The translations under genes and the position numbers were made by a program. A stretch of DNA of 64,000 nucleotides from Lycorma delicatula. Taxonomy: Eukaryota > Arthropoda > Insecta > Hemiptera > Fulgoridae. This document shows, one piece after another, positions 21,967 through 34,904 of the stretch. The notes beneath the pieces are model-generated. The model searched no databases. It had not been told where the DNA came from and worked only from the letters and a program-made list of their open reading frames with translations. The stretch is taken from the NCBI RefSeq assembly GCF_047948215.1, contig NC_134460.1:14319501-14383500 (forward strand). Direction: 5' to 3'. Within the stretch, counting starts at the first letter, position 1; each line of letters opens with the position of its first letter.

Positions 21967-23790
21967 TTAGACTTGTGGGCTTAAATATTGGGTGTTGAGG
22001 TAATGTACATCTGATTCATTAGTTGATAAATTATCAGAATTAAGTAATAACATATGACCTAATCTTAAGTATTCTTGCAGAAAGGCAGAATATTCCCTTT
22101 TAAGATTTGTTTCATAATCTTCATTCCAGATTAAAAGCCTACTTTTAGCGTTAATGAACGATTCACCTAGCTGGGGTTTATCAGATTTACGTGGTAATGA
22201 GAAGATAAATCTGCCTTGATTGTTCCTAGAGGTATTAAGTTGGAAGTGTGTTTGACATGTAGAAGCTTCATTAACAAACATTAGAATCAGTTTCAAGAAT
22301 TTTCCAAAAATTTTCAAACATAGTTGAATGTTCTGAGTTATTGTTGGTTGTAAAATGGGATGTAATAGTTTAAATTCTTATGTTTAAATTTAGTAGGAAG
22401 ACAACCGCTAAGAATACATCCTAGCTTAGTCTCTTGAATAACAGGATATCTTAAATCTCGAATAAATTAGGACAAGGTAATATAATATCTAAATAAAATT
22501 GGGCTCAATTAAAATATCGATATTAGTTAATATAAGGTAGATTAAGATAAGAAGTTTCAACTCTATGTAATGGAAGGTTAGTTTATGTCTGGCAAAACAG
22601 CACAATACACCTTGAATGAAACGTTTTTTTATCGTGAATGCAATGAAGTACCACACCATAATCAGATTTGACTAATGCATTATTTATGCCTGAAATAGGC
22701 AAATGTTTATTGAATTGAAATCCCAATTTGCAAACAAACGTATATGCCTAAGTCTAACAAGACTACACAAATAAGAATGACCAAAAACATTGTCTACATT
22801 ACATACAGCAGTATACAAAATTACATTTTTGTTTAATTGTAAACAATAGTCATTATTATTAAATTTATCATTACTTATCTTATAAGTATGAACGAGTGTG
22901 TAGTGTCGTTCACATAAATCACATAAGTTATTTGAGCAACACTGATTGTTACTATGACCTCTGTGAAAACATATGAGACAGTTATTTTTTAAAAAGTATC
23001 TTCATTCATCATTGGAAAAACTTATAGCATTTTTGTAACTGATGACTGAACTTACAAAATAAACAATGCTTAAAGTTAGATCTAGAATAATAACATTATG
23101 TTGTTTATGAATCTTGTTAATGTTTGAAGTAGGATGTTTGCGATGAGACTTAAATGCATTGTTGTAATCTTGTCCTTTAACATTTCCAATACTGAATTGA
23201 GTTGTAATACTTTTTGAAAACCCCTTATTTGATAATCTTTTGTTCCATAATCTGGCAGTATTATATTCTAACCTTGTTAACTGGGAGTTTCAATGCCTCA
23301 AATGAGTTGACAAATGAAATGTCAATAGGATCTAATGATTATCTTTTAAAAAATATTTTTAAAATGCGATCTGTATTAAAATAATATGCAATCATACATT
23401 TGTTATCAAATTGTTTTATCAATAAATCTAATGCGATTTAATTTTCATTGTTTATTGGAAGTTTTTTAATAATGGCTAAGGCTTCGTCTCTTAGTGCCAT
23501 ATGTAAATACTGTAATTTTTGAATGTGTTTAATCTTTTTGAGTGTTCTAATTCTTGCAATGAAAGCCTTAATTTATTTTATTTGTCTTAATTGTACTTTA
23601 TCCACAATGATTACAATTAACTAATGTGGCCAAAAAAACAAAGTAAAACTAAATTACACTAATATTATGTAAATAAAGCTGTTAACATAAGTTACGAACC
23701 CAGTTTCAATGTAGTGAAAAAAACTACAATATAATATTTTTGTTCATTCATAATTGAATGACATTGTAAAGAAAAGTGAGATTATAGTTA
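21967..23790 (-). pseudogene. BEL/Pao LTR retrotransposon, gag to start of pol (copy 1)
   Basis: The minus strand carries a decayed gag-like region (about 22900-23640) and then a clearer pol segment. At 21967-22317 it reads QTHFQLNTSRNNQGRFIFSL and LPRKSDKPQLGESF, then LREYSAFLQEYLRLGHM-like text. This is the conserved block of BEL/Pao elements just before the RT, after the protease. The leader (about 23640-23790) is homologous to 51105-51260. No LTR pair was identified and the RT is missing, so the copy is truncated. Confidence 0.75.
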
Positions 23791-23846
23791 ATAATTGCTT
23801 AACAATACCTAAGCTCAGCTGGTTCATTAATAAAAAATGATAGGCC

Positions 23847-24205
23847 ATGTTTACATCAAGCAAAAGTATAAAGAAAACATGTGAATCCAAACAAGGTGGT
23901 CACAGAGTAAACAATATCAGCGTTAATCGAGGCAATGTTTTAGAATTGCTGCACTTAATCACAAAGTACGATGCTGTACTTCGTGAACATCTTGTAAGAT
24001 CTAAAATGGGTAGCAAAATTTCTATTGCTTATATGTCACCAGAAATTCAGCAATTTTGGGAGATAAAGTTCCCCAACATACCAGACAAGTAAAAAAGACC
24101 AAATATTATTTGATTACATTCGACAGCACTCAGACTTTTCTCACAAAGAAATACATAGCGATTGAAAATCAGGAAGTACACATAGCTGCGGTTAATACAT
24201 AATTT
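23847..24205 (+). pseudogene. hAT-type (DUF4371/ZMYM-like) transposase fragment
   Basis: The frame 23847-24092 contains VNRGNVLELLHLITKYDAVL, REHL and ISIAYMSPEIQQ. This matches the RGNFLELLKLIAKYDPVLREHL and ISYLSPEIQ blocks in hAT-related zinc-finger MYM-like proteins. A shifted frame continues with KYYLITFDSTQTF (first catalytic-Asp region) to about 24205. Both ends are missing. Confidence 0.75.
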
Positions 24206-24879
24206 TATTTGAAATAATTAGTAATCCTTTGATTAGAAAACCAGTGTTCTACCATTCTGTTATCCCAAATTTTAAATATTAAACAACCTATATGTTAAGA
24301 CAAACAAATTCTCTTCCAGTAGGATTTAACTTCCTACTTCCTCCGTCCTCCATCACGATTTTTTCAGACTAATCTAAATTTAGAATGTAAAATTTTTTTT
24401 GTTAATTTATAAAAAATTTTAAATTATTGAAAAATAATACTGGTTAGGATACAAAGCAGTACATGAAAAAAGTACTTTAGTGAGAAATGTATACTTTATC
24501 GTAGTATATATACTAAATGTAGTACTTTATCGAGGTGATTTGTATAGATTAAATGTTACATTGTGTAACAATAAACTTTACAGACAGATTGATTTATAAA
24601 TCAATTTGTTTTGTGTTTATTATCAAAGTCTTCCTATTAAAACAAAAAATCTTAAGTGAACATCACATGACTTCCTTGCACGCATATTAAATTACATACA
24701 CATTTTTTTTTTTAAATGAAAAATACATAAAATTTTATTTCATTAATAAGTTATGATATTTTTTATTGGTATTATTGAATTATTTATTGTAATTTTTTTT
24801 ACAATCAGAGATTAATAATTATTAATCAATATATTGAAAAAAAATTAAAAAAAAAAAACAAAAGATGAAGTCGGATTTA
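24206..24879. other. AT-rich spacer
   Basis: Poly-A/T-rich non-coding sequence. No family is recognised. Confidence 0.6.
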
Positions 24880-25340
24880 AACCGATGTGCCTTCCCCTTG
24901 TAAGATTCAAATATTTCATTAATTAAAATTTTATTTGGCTATAACTCTGGAACCGATGAAAGTAAATACCACTTATAGCATATCATTGAAAAGCTCTAAA
25001 TGAGAGCTTATTATTGCAGCTAAGAAAATACCCAAACTCCAGATTTTTTGTATTTTGGGCTTTTTTAGATACTTTTGGTCCAGTCAATTGCAATCAAAAG
25101 GGATAGTGCACAACCAGATCTTATAGCAATCGTAAGTCCAAAATTTCAACATCCTATGGCTAATTGTTTTGAGTTATGTATTTTACATACATATGTATGT
25201 AAAAACATACAATGTCACACCGAAACTAATCAAAATGGATCCAGGAATGGTCAAAATGGATATTTCCGTTAAAGTCTTAAAACCGAAATTTTTTATGATC
25301 ACAATATTTCCTTTACTTTGTACAAGGAAGTAAAAATGAG
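24880..25340. repeat. Unclassified dispersed repeat
   Basis: This is a more complex segment than its surroundings, beginning with a text like AAGTCGGATTTAAACCGATG and ending with an imperfect palindromic TTCCTTTACTTTGTACAAGG. It resembles an intergenic repeat type I associate with hemipteran genomes. No protein is encoded. The assignment is from memory only. Confidence 0.3.
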
Positions 25341-25626
25341 ATTTCCTTGCATTCCCATTTTAATAAAAGATATTGTATTTTAAATTACAATGATGAAGTT
25401 AAAAAATATACAAACATCCTACATGAATTAATTAACCAAAGCTGGCTTGTATTGAAAACTGAAAAACAATAAGCTAAACAAAAAAAAGTATATTATAATA
25501 CAAAAGAAGATTACGGTAATGATATTTTTTTCATACAAAAATCTTTGTATGGAACTGTGGCGCTTCACAGATCAAACACCATCTTCCTATGTGCGTACAC
25601 ACAAAGGAAGCTGCACACAAGACTGC

Positions 25627-25628
<2 letters not shown>

Positions 25629-25670
<42 letters not shown>
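25629..25670. repeat. GA microsatellite
   Basis: About 20 units of (GA)n, lying about 160 bp upstream of an Amphiphysin-like start codon. GA-rich tracts are common in insect promoters (GAGA-type), so a regulatory role is possible but not shown. Confidence 0.95.
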
Positions 25671-25831
25671 ACTGTTGCTCTCTCAGTGCTGACCCTGGCA
25701 TCTGGTAGAAGGTAGTTTTTTTTTTTTACTTCGCAAGTGTATGGAACATTCCTTGTTCGTTCCCTTTTCTAGTTTAGTCGGTAGAAGGAATATGGAAGCG
25801 GTTTAGTTGTTTTTTCAGTAGTCATCAGAAG

Positions 25832-25897
25832 ATGGCGGAAAGCAAGGGCTCTTTGATTGCCAAATCTGTCCAAAAACAAGCTGGAAAGAGAAGATAA
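25832..25897 (+). pseudogene. Amph: Amphiphysin-like first coding exon, apparently dead
   Basis: The ATG at 25832 sits in a good context (AGAAGATGGCGG). It opens MAESKGSLIAKSVQKQAGK, close to the N-terminal helix 0 of insect Amphiphysin (MTENKGIMLAKSVQKHAGRAKEK in fly, from memory). Amphiphysin is a BAR-SH3 membrane-bending protein. In the family this exon ends with a KEK-type basic stretch at a GT donor. Here the sequence reaches AAAGAGAAG out of frame and continues ATAATT instead of GTAAGT, then stops at TAA (25895-25897). No BAR-domain exons are visible downstream on the plus strand. It is either a duplicated, decayed promoter plus first exon, or a true first exon altered by assembly error. 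The 5' UTR-like text with mixed composition begins near 25680. Confidence 0.6.
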
Positions 25898-26400
25898 TTA
25901 GTAAAAATTAATTATGTATTTGTTTCTGTGTACATAGAAATTTAAATTAAGCACCGTTGCACTGTAGTGTTTCTAAGCGAATATTTTAATAAGTTATTAT
26001 CAAATGATACTAAAAAATATTATCGGTATTGACATTTTATTATTTATTCGATTAAAATGAATACGGTTTTTAAGCACAATGTGCTCAAAAACTGTGTATC
26101 ATATTCTTGAATATGATACAAGTGTAGAAATAAATTATTACCCTGCTTCCAGCTATTCCATTTGATTAATTTTTTTTTTCAGTTCTTTTATTTTACAGAA
26201 AAGTTTAATCCTACCTTGAAAAGGCCCAGAAAAACGTTTTCTGGAGCAGCAACCCCACTAATTTTAGCTACAAGCCGCCACTGATAATCGTGTGTGTATA
26301 TATATATAATTATTAAATTAATAATATTTATTAATGTAAATGAATAATTAAATAATTTTTATTTTTTAACAAAAATTTTTAACATTTATTAATTTGTTGT
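25898..26400. other. AT-rich spacer after the Amphiphysin-like exon
   Basis: No continuation exon is recognised. A short GC-richer stretch at about 26210-26280 has no identifiable function. Confidence 0.5.
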
Positions 26401-26634
26401 TACATTTTTTTATTATAAAAATATTTTAGTGTTTATCATTATTATTAAAAGTATTCATAAAAAATACTCAAAATATAGAGAACCAAATTAATTAATTTAT
26501 CTTTTAGTTATTACATTTTTTTATTATAAAAATATTTTAGTGTTTATCATTATTATTAAAAGTATTCATAAAAAAATACTCAAAATATAGAGAACCAAAT
26601 TAATTAATTTATCTTTTAGTTATTACATTTTTTT
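26401..26634. repeat. Recent 111-bp tandem duplication
   Basis: 26401-26511 and 26512-26623 are nearly identical; the clear difference is one extra A in an A-run of the second copy. A partial third unit starts at 26624. The near identity in otherwise decayed DNA indicates a young duplication or an assembly artefact. Confidence 0.92.
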
Positions 26635-27970
26635 AAATTTATTAATATTGAACAAAAAATGTATGAAAAGGTATCAATAAGCATAATTAAATATTAAAAT
26701 ATGAAAATTCTATTCTGTTCGATTCAAAACAATAAACATAAAATGACGTGATAAAGAATACTATTTTATTTATTTTTATTAAAAAATGTCCATTTTAATA
26801 TTCAGTCTTCTTTCCTTTGCTCATCAGATAGTGGATTATTTATTATTTTAATTTTTGTGGCATTATTTTTTTTTAAAAATGCATGGCCAATCGGCAAATC
26901 TTCCTAATAAATCTATCAATAATTTTATTTTCTTTTTAAATTTGGAATCCAACCTGTAGATTACAACAAAGGATATACGCTAAAACATTTCTTTCTTTAA
27001 ATAGTTTATTACACTCGATTCATGTATTATTTTTCTAATTTCTTTGGTCGATCCTGCTTTCTTAGTTTAATATCAATCTGAGTGAATGAAAAATCTTCAT
27101 CGGTTGTGATTTAACCAGTTTATATAATTATATTTTGTATTTTTATAGTATTTTTATTGGCATTCATTTTCAAAAAAAAAGAAAAATCATCCTTGCGTGT
27201 CTCATAAAAATTTGTTTTCTTGTCTAGTACTTCTTACCTCTTTGTATCAGTTCTCTAAATGAACTTAGGTGATCTTGTTTCATGGCTGTATGGCAGAAAT
27301 TAGAGCCATTAAGATACTGTGAACCTGAAGATTAGTTGTCACTTATATACTTGTTTCCGGTTGTGATAATGAAGCTTCTTTTTGTTTTTATTCTGTTCCG
27401 TACATGTATTGCTGTAGACAATCAAGCTCTTTATTTATGGCAAGTTTTATACAACCGGATTCCTTCTTGCTTATTTTCTTTGCTTATTATTTTCTTGCTT
27501 CCTAACTATAATCTGTTCTATCTGTTATGTCCAAATTTCTTGAACTTGATTTCTGGCATGATCTCTCTTCTTGTACTTTGGACAAATTTATATAATTTCA
27601 AGCAAAACTTAAGACCAAATGGAAAAATATAAATATGTTGGTATTATTCAAATTAGAATGCAGAATTGACAGCTAAATAAAAAAGGAATATCATTGTTGC
27701 TGCATTACCCTTTTAAACTCTACAGCAATAATTGTGGTAATCTCTAGACATCAGTGACTTAATGAAAAACTAAAAGATCTACAGCAGGAAGCAGCTCCAT
27801 TATATTTTTCTTAAGAGAAAAAATGTTTAACTTACGAAATAAAAAAATTGGAATATCAGATTTAACTGAATAATAAAAATAATTTAATAATAATAGAAAA
27901 AAATAAAATAAATAATAACAAATTGTTTATCATACAGGCAATTAATTAACTTTACATATAATATGCATAA
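26635..27970. other. AT-rich spacer
   Basis: No recognised gene. The plus ORF at 27336-27632 is hydrophobic but has no family signature. The minus strand near 27240-27330 is open for about 35 codons (NGSNFCHTAMKQDH) ending at a GTAAG, without a recognisable match. Confidence 0.45.
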
Positions 27971-29300
27971 TCATCTTGATAACAATGTGAGTTGCTTGGA
28001 ACTTTGTTTATAGTTTTTAAGAAATACAAATAAATTCTCAACAACTGAACAACTAAAATCTCTCTGTAGGAATATATTCAATACTCTCCAAGCATCTCGT
28101 AGATATGAGTTATAAATCCACCAAAATAGAAAATAGTGTTGATATTGTATACACACTGTAAGGAATTGTGTTCAGTAGAACACAAAATGACATATTAAAT
28201 GAATAAGCACAATTAAATACAATACAGTATTTGATCAAATTCTAAGTATATCTGTTCCTAACATGAAAAGGCATAAATGTTTCACGCTTTGGTTATTAAT
28301 TCCTTATTTATAATGATTTGTTTTGCCCCTACTGCCCCATTTGCACAGAAAGTAACAAAATTTAATGCAGCTGAATTGGAAACCATTAAAAACGCAATAA
28401 ACTACAACATATAGTTCAATGGTACTTGTAATCTGCTACTTCTGTGTAAACGGCAGTTCACTAGTACTTGTACTGAATTTTTTCTAATCGGATTTTCATA
28501 TTTTTCTTTTATGTTAGTTGCATTTGCTAATGGCACAGAAGAAAATTTTTTTCCGTTGTGCAAAAGGACAATTTTTAAACTAATTTTCAAAGAATCGATG
28601 AGCAATCTTCTTTCTGTAAAGTTATGTTCATTATGCAGTAAATCCATCACAGCACAAATATTGTTACAAAACACTAAATTATTTTTTTCAGAATATCAAT
28701 CTTGAAACTCTTCCTGATAATAATGAAAGAAATATATTTCATATCAGTTTGGAGTAGTTTCCAGCCTTTCACAAATTCAAATCCTGAACAAGGTCATAAT
28801 TCACTTTGAATTACCTAATAAGATTCATGGGAAGAGGATTCTGCTTCAAAAGTAGGGCCTTCTTGCTCTTCTTGTCAGAATTCAATGGCTACCTCATATT
28901 CTGATTAATTTTCTAAAGTTAAATCCTTACCACGAGGCACTCTCCTAATAGCAGATGGTGTACGTTTGGATATTAGCTATTCTTTTGTTTCTGTAATACA
29001 GAAATAATAGTTCAATGATCTTGTAGTTCATGCCACATATTGATATGGTAAAACTCATGTGCTAATTATCCCTAGCCCAGACAGTGAGATGTTTCACACA
29101 GGTTGAACAGTAGATGTGATGGGATCAATTCTAACTTTGATCTCAAACCTTAATGCCGGAATTTACTTCATAGCACTTTTTAATTAGTGCAGTCAAACTT
29201 AATAGTTGTTCTTCAAGCATCGAATCCCCAGACTTGTAACAAACGTTTGGCTCAATTACACATTTCTTGGCAAATTTATTCTCTTAACCCAACAAACCCG
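27971..29300 (-). pseudogene. Arthropod multicopy orphan protein, pseudogene copy
   Basis: Minus-strand frames, broken by stops and indels, follow one family in order from about 29250 to 27971. First come LEEQLLSLTALIKKCYE and CSTCVKHLTVWARDN (C-x2-C zinc-like). Next are AIRRVPRGKDLT and an acidic spacer. Then the best block, 28402-28674, gives ICAVMDLLHNEHNFTERRLL, IDSLKISLKIVLLHNGKKF and SSVPLANATNIKE. The string FCYFLCKWGS and an RDAWRVL..IFLQ..F region (27971-28156) follow. I recognise this as a repeated uncharacterised family seen in aphids, spiders and other arthropods (block WRLFIDSSKxSLKAVLLHNGN, FLCEWDSR). Its function is unknown and it may be mobile-element derived. Confidence 0.7.
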
Positions 29301-31620
29301 ACACAGTAACTGTATATCACAAAACAGAATGAAACCACTGTATGTGCATACACAGTGAATTTTTATACAATATTGGTGTGTTCATTGAATCACTCTGCTC
29401 TGTACTGACGTGTTAGAACCTACTGTACATGAATCAATCATACAATTGCAGATGTTGGCTACATAATATTATAATTGTATCCACTCTCAATTAGAAATTA
29501 TTTTAAATAATCTTTTATGTACGTAAGTTATCCCTAAAAAAAATACATCGAATTCCACTTAAAAATATGTAGAAATATATTATTTAAAAATACATAAAAA
29601 ATGTACTTCAAAATATGGTATCACGTGTAGATTATGGAAAAATCCTGACTGCATTTTTTTAATTCAGCATAAAAAGTTAAATCACAAAAACAATAAAACT
29701 TTCATTTAATGAAACTGTGTTTATTAGTGTAATTAGAACATGATAAACTGAACGCAATATTTGATTTTTTTTATTCATCATTCTGGCAAACGTTAAACCA
29801 TACAACATACTACTACATTACTGTATAAGTTGTCAACATATTTATCCTATGATGCATATCTCACACCTTCTGTATGAAAAGATATCATTAACCATATGCA
29901 CCGCTCTGGCACATTATTTAATTCTAATCCACATTTACTTAGGGCTTACATGGGCTGCTTATAAATCTCTCTGATAGTATTTAGTAAGCAAATGTAAACT
30001 TTTATCTGAAAATTTACTTGCTAATTTTGTCAACAAGTTAGTTTGAGTTCTTTATATAATGAGTTTCTTGAACTGTTAAGTTACAGTTTAACTAATAGTT
30101 CTATTATAACGATTAACAATGTTCTTTTTAATTAAGTATTTTTGATAAATGGTCTTGTTTTCTTAGATCAATAAATAAATAGATACACAAGCTCTTTTAA
30201 GTCACTCCTATCCACTCTTTTAAATCATAAAACTGAATTATAACACTGTTATAGAACAGCTATGAATTAGATAGTGTTTTTTTCTTAATGCGAGTAAATA
30301 AATAAATTTTTGTTACTAAGAGTACATATATAATACTAACATTGTTCTTTTTATCTTTTGTTGCAGGTACAACGATTACTTACATAGGTTAAGAGTGAAC
30401 AGTCTTAATGTGGCTTAACTAATTAGTTTTATAATAACAATTAAAGGGAGGACTACTTACTTTGTAACTGGTGCTTCTTTCCCAGTAGGATTAAGTTTTT
30501 TTTAGGTAATTATATATTTTTGTTTTATTTTGTAAACATGTGCATGTTAGAGTAAATTTGCATGTTAGAATTAAGGAAAAATTGTGTTTCCCCAGTAGGC
30601 CCCTCAGTAGGTTATAATTGTTTTTTAATTATGTTATATATGTTGTATTTTTTTTACAGTTTAGTTTAATTTAAGTTTAGTTTATTTTAAGTTAGAATTA
30701 ATTATGTTAAGTCGCGTTCGCGTTCCGTACCCCATCCACAGTAGGACCAATTATGAAGTGAGATATCATTTTAAAAATGCTTTGTTATATTTATTTAAGA
30801 TTAGATTAAGTGCATGCTGTTAAGCCATGTTAACCTGAAGGGAATTTTCCCTAAGTACTGTTTTATTTATTATGTATATATATATTTCAAGTACATCAAA
30901 CTGTATTTCTATTAATCGTCTTGATATTTTTACTAATTTTGTTTCAAAAAATTTAAGTTTGTTTCAGGACTAGATGATTGTAATATTTTAACTAATCGAT
31001 GGTGAAAAAAATAGTCTGATAAAGAATAAAAAAGGAAAAATGGATTCCAAAAGAATTTAAATATTAATAACTTGTTAATTTGTATTAATTTATTTTACTA
31101 TTTTTATACTAATTTTTCTCCAGAGTATTTCAAGTGTGTTTTAGGTACAGAAAATTGTGATATTTTAACTAACTAATGCTGGAACAACACACTAAAGTGA
31201 TGCTTAGAAAATTGAACATGTGATGATGAATGTATAACAAAATATAAGATGAAAAGGCCAATTTGAAAAGAGTTCAAATAATGATCAGATTAAGAAGAAG
31301 ACAGTCAACATCTAGGTGGCATAAGTGAGTATAATTTTAAATTTAATTAGATTATAGGAAAACAATGTAAAACCTCATGATCTAATTTCTTTTATAAAAT
31401 AATTGAAAAGTTTTTTTTTTTGTAAAAGAAAGTTTTAATTTTTGACTCCATAAATGGTAAAACATTTCATGGAATGCTGCATTTGAGTTTAAATAGTTTT
31501 AAGATGTTGTTGCTGTTACCTTATTTTTAACAATAAAAGAACTTCTGCATTCACTATAGACACATTATATTAATCATGTAAGCATTATAAATCTTCATTT
31601 GCAGTTTTATTTTACATCAC
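29301..31620. other. AT-rich spacer
   Basis: No gene or named repeat is seen. A CAGTAGG-containing motif recurs at about 30484, 30594, 30606 and 30741 within 260 bp, without a clear unit. Confidence 0.5.
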
Positions 31621-31629
31621 ATTAAAGAT

Positions 31630-31909
31630 AGGCACTCACTTTTCCTGTTTAGCTTTCGGAACCACTTTGAGGTATTACTTTAGAGGATGACATGTATGAA
31701 TGTAAATGAAGTATTGTAGTCTGGTACAGTCTCACATCAACCATTTCTAAGATGTATAGTTAATTGAGACCTAACCACCAAACACTGGTGTCCACAATCT
31801 AGTATTCAAATCCATATAAAAGTTACTAGGATTTGAATCTTAGAATTCTCGACTTTGAAATCAGCTGATTTGCAATAACAAGTTAACCACTAGACCAGCT
31901 CGGTGGGCT
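31630..31909 (-). mobile_element. tRNA-derived SINE with target-site duplication
   Basis: On the minus strand the 5' end carries an A-box-like CTGGTCTAGTGGTTAAC and a B-box-like GATTCAAATCC, followed by a tRNA-unrelated body shared with 52210-52515 and 43548-43712. It is flanked by the 9-bp direct repeat ATTAAAGAT (31621-31629 and 31910-31918), which marks LINE-mediated insertion. The length is about 280 bp. It has no coding capacity; transcription would use an internal Pol III promoter. Confidence 0.9.
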
Positions 31910-31918
31910 ATTAAAGAT

Positions 31919-33480
31919 GTGCTGCTTTCTACCAACAGCACTGCTAACCTGGTAAGTTGATTGTTATTTAGCAAACTCACTGGACCTTCTCTTATAAGTA
32001 ATCGATCTTTGTTTGCATTATGTTACACAAATTTGGTTATATGACATTAAAAATTGCTAATCTGAACAAAAGGCTGAGGAAATACTTTGGACAGTGTAAC
32101 AAACTTAATACCAGACAGTGTAAGTGGTTGTTAATGAGATAAAGCAAAAAGAAAAATAGCATTGTCCCTCTTGTTATGAATTTTTGATTGACATATTTTA
32201 AAATTAACTTAGGAAATAAAAAAAAACCATGGGCTCTGTCTTTGCATATCTATGCATGTCTTCTGCATATCTTGAGCAGAAAATTTAATACAGTAATACA
32301 AGGGCTGTTTGGTATTCGAATGGTATAGTGTGAAAAACAAAATCATTTCAATTTTTTGTTTGCAAAATATGTGTAGTTAAAAAAAAGTTGCTATTCATTT
32401 CATTAATCTACCATTGACATTAAGACCTGTACTTCATGGACAGGATACTTCTATTTAAGACTTCAATCTGTGTTACCAGGCAATAAAATTTCATCCATCT
32501 AGCATATAGAAAAAGTTGATACAATTTCTTCACTGGCCTTCGAAGATTAGAATCTACAGCCACCCAAAGATGAAGGATTTTGTTCACAATTTGGGTCTTG
32601 CTAAAAAAATTAATAAACTTTTAGGATCAATATTGAATGGAAAAATATTCCAGTTTCTGGATGAAATTTTACTAATACAGAGATAACAGGAAAAATTCTA
32701 ATTATGCAGCAGATCCTTGTCTTAATCTGTCGGTCATCTAGAAATACTTATGATCAACACACTATGTTTGTTTATTGACTCAAAGTAGTCTAAAAGATAT
32801 TCTCTCAATGGAAATAAACTTATTTTAGTATCAACTGTGCATTCAATATCCATTAAAGAAATTTTCCTTACCCTGCCTTACCCCACACTGACTTGGAAAA
32901 TCTAACAGGTCGTTGGATTCCCCTGGCAATGTCAAAAATTAATTTTCTATTTTCCTCTTTCCCAAAATACTATTAACGTTTTTTTTTGTTTTACTAAATT
33001 AGTTCAAATCCTCTGAAACAGAATAATAATAATAATAATTAATAACAAACTTTACAACACAAATACAATATTTATTACTGTAATTTATTAAAACAAAAAA
33101 AAAAATCATAATACACTAGGAAATTGTTCTTTTTTTTCAGAATTTTAATTAACTGGATTATAATATTTTATACAATCAATTTGGTATTTCTCTATGAAAG
33201 TTATTTAAACTTAATGAAGAATTCTTTTGTAATTTGAAAAAATATACTACTGATGGTAAAATGAAATATATGTACCAAAGAACAAAGATCGCATGAGAAA
33301 AAAAAGAATAGTGTAGATAAACAAAACTTAGGAAGAAGCAGCCAAGCATTAATTTTTTTTTCGTTATTGACATCACACTTTATTTAAATATTATAAATTA
33401 AGAGTAAGAAATATAGTGAATTATAATAAAGAATCGTTCAATATATAGAGACAAACATCTTTAGTTAAAAATATATCTAA
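31919..33480. other. AT-rich spacer
   Basis: No gene is recognised. The minus-strand text near 32500-32600 (VAVDSNLRRPVKKLYQ) is weakly protein-like but unassigned. Confidence 0.45.
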
Positions 33481-33489
33481 ATAGATGTG

Positions 33490-34265
33490 TCTTCTTAGTT
33501 GAGGTTAGGTGGGATATATTGGTCGGTTCTTCAACGTGATTGTGGTTCGTGTGTGACCAGTGGGTATTTTGCAGTGAAATGTCGCAAGAAGATGGCTTTA
33601 GGATACATGCAAGCCTGTCTAGGTCCCCCGTTTGTGGTCAGGTTGCAGAGGCAGCTGCTGAGGAGGGTGGTCTAATTGAATTAGGGAATCAGCATCTGGG
33701 GAAGAAGATGGTGGATCCTATGGGGTATAGATCTGACACTGAGGTGTTGAAGGCAGTCAGGGTTGTTGACATGTGGAGGAGCAGCTACAAAATAGTGATG
33801 AAGAAGTTTGTTCGTTCCCTCCCCATTCTGTTGACAGAGTACCTGGTGGATTGTTTCAAAAAACTATTCCCAAAGGCTGATCGGATGCCTTGGCAGGATA
33901 TCACTGCGGAAGGTACAGTGCCTCCGTTTAACCAGAGTGAATGAACAGCGGCCGCTATGCGCGTTAGCCTGAGGAAGAGCCCTGGACTGGATGGCATCAC
34001 TAAGAAATTACATTCGGGAGTAAGTTTAGTAGTTATATATATTTTTTTAAATATATATATACATATACTGCTCTTAAAATAATGTGGAGTGTAAGATTGC
34101 TTCAGTGTATGAAACTGCGCTGAACAATTAACTACAATTGTGTGGCCGATAATGTCAGTATGGCTGTTTTGCAGAGGTGGTGACCTCTCGCTGGGTGGGG
34201 ACTGATTAATGCTTCAAAAGTGGGTCTGGTCCTCAGTAAGTACGTTTGCAAATAAAAAGAAAAAG
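33490..34265 (+). mobile_element. R1-like LINE, internally deleted copy
   Basis: The plus frame 33540-33944 begins MSQEDGFRIHASLS, then jumps to the pre-RT linker LFPKADRMPWQDITAEGTVP. A shifted frame gives AAAMRVSLRKSPGLDGITKK (RT entry block) at about 33945-34010, where coding ends. The DITAEGTVPPF and KSPGLDG signatures fit the R1/LOA-type group, related to but not the same as the copy at 3.8-6.9 kb. A 3'-like segment ends in an A-rich tail near 34265. Endonuclease and most RT sequence are missing. Confidence 0.7.
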
Positions 34266-34900
34266 AAAAAAGATATGTGCTACTTTCAAATCATAAAATC
34301 ATTAATTGAGAGCATCTGTGTAAACAGTTAAAACTCTGAATAATAAATACTCTTGTATATATAAGTCATAATTATTCAATAAGTCTTCTTGAAAAGTGCA
34401 TTTCTGAATAAAAAAATTCAGCGATTAAATTAATGTTTTAAAGGGTGTTGTAAAAACCACCTAAAATGTATTACCACCTTATTAAGCAAAAAAGTTTTTA
34501 ATCATGCAAATTTTTACTAGATAATTTTTACTTAATAATAAACATTTAAAGTTAAAAGTGGCTGAAAGTTTCAAAATAAATTGATTTAATAATTAATACA
34601 GATGTTTAGAACAAAAATGGATCAAGAGTGATTTTCATTTGATCGTACAATAAAATGCAAAAATTCAATCCAATATACATTTTAACTACCACTGCAAAAC
34701 ATGAGTGAGACTTCATTACAGCTTACCAATAGACTTAAAAACAACAGATTTCACATATGGAGGGAAATTAAACAACACTATCTGATTGACAAAGGTTTAT
34801 TATATGTATTAATTTTATAATAAAGAGAAGAAAAAATAGTGAAGGTAGTATGAGCTAGATTAAAAAAATTGAAGAACTGAACCTTCAATATTTTTAGTAG
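34266..34900. other. AT-rich spacer
   Basis: Nothing recognised. Confidence 0.6.
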
Positions 34901-34904
34901 CCAG

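Noticed and set aside
27336..27632. 98-codon hydrophobic plus-strand ORF
   Set aside because: Its composition fits T-rich DNA, it has no family motif, and no splice sites or promoter support it.
33540..33944. 134-codon ORF as a host gene
   Set aside because: Its second half is the pre-RT linker of an R1-like LINE and continues into the KSPGLDG RT block in another frame.
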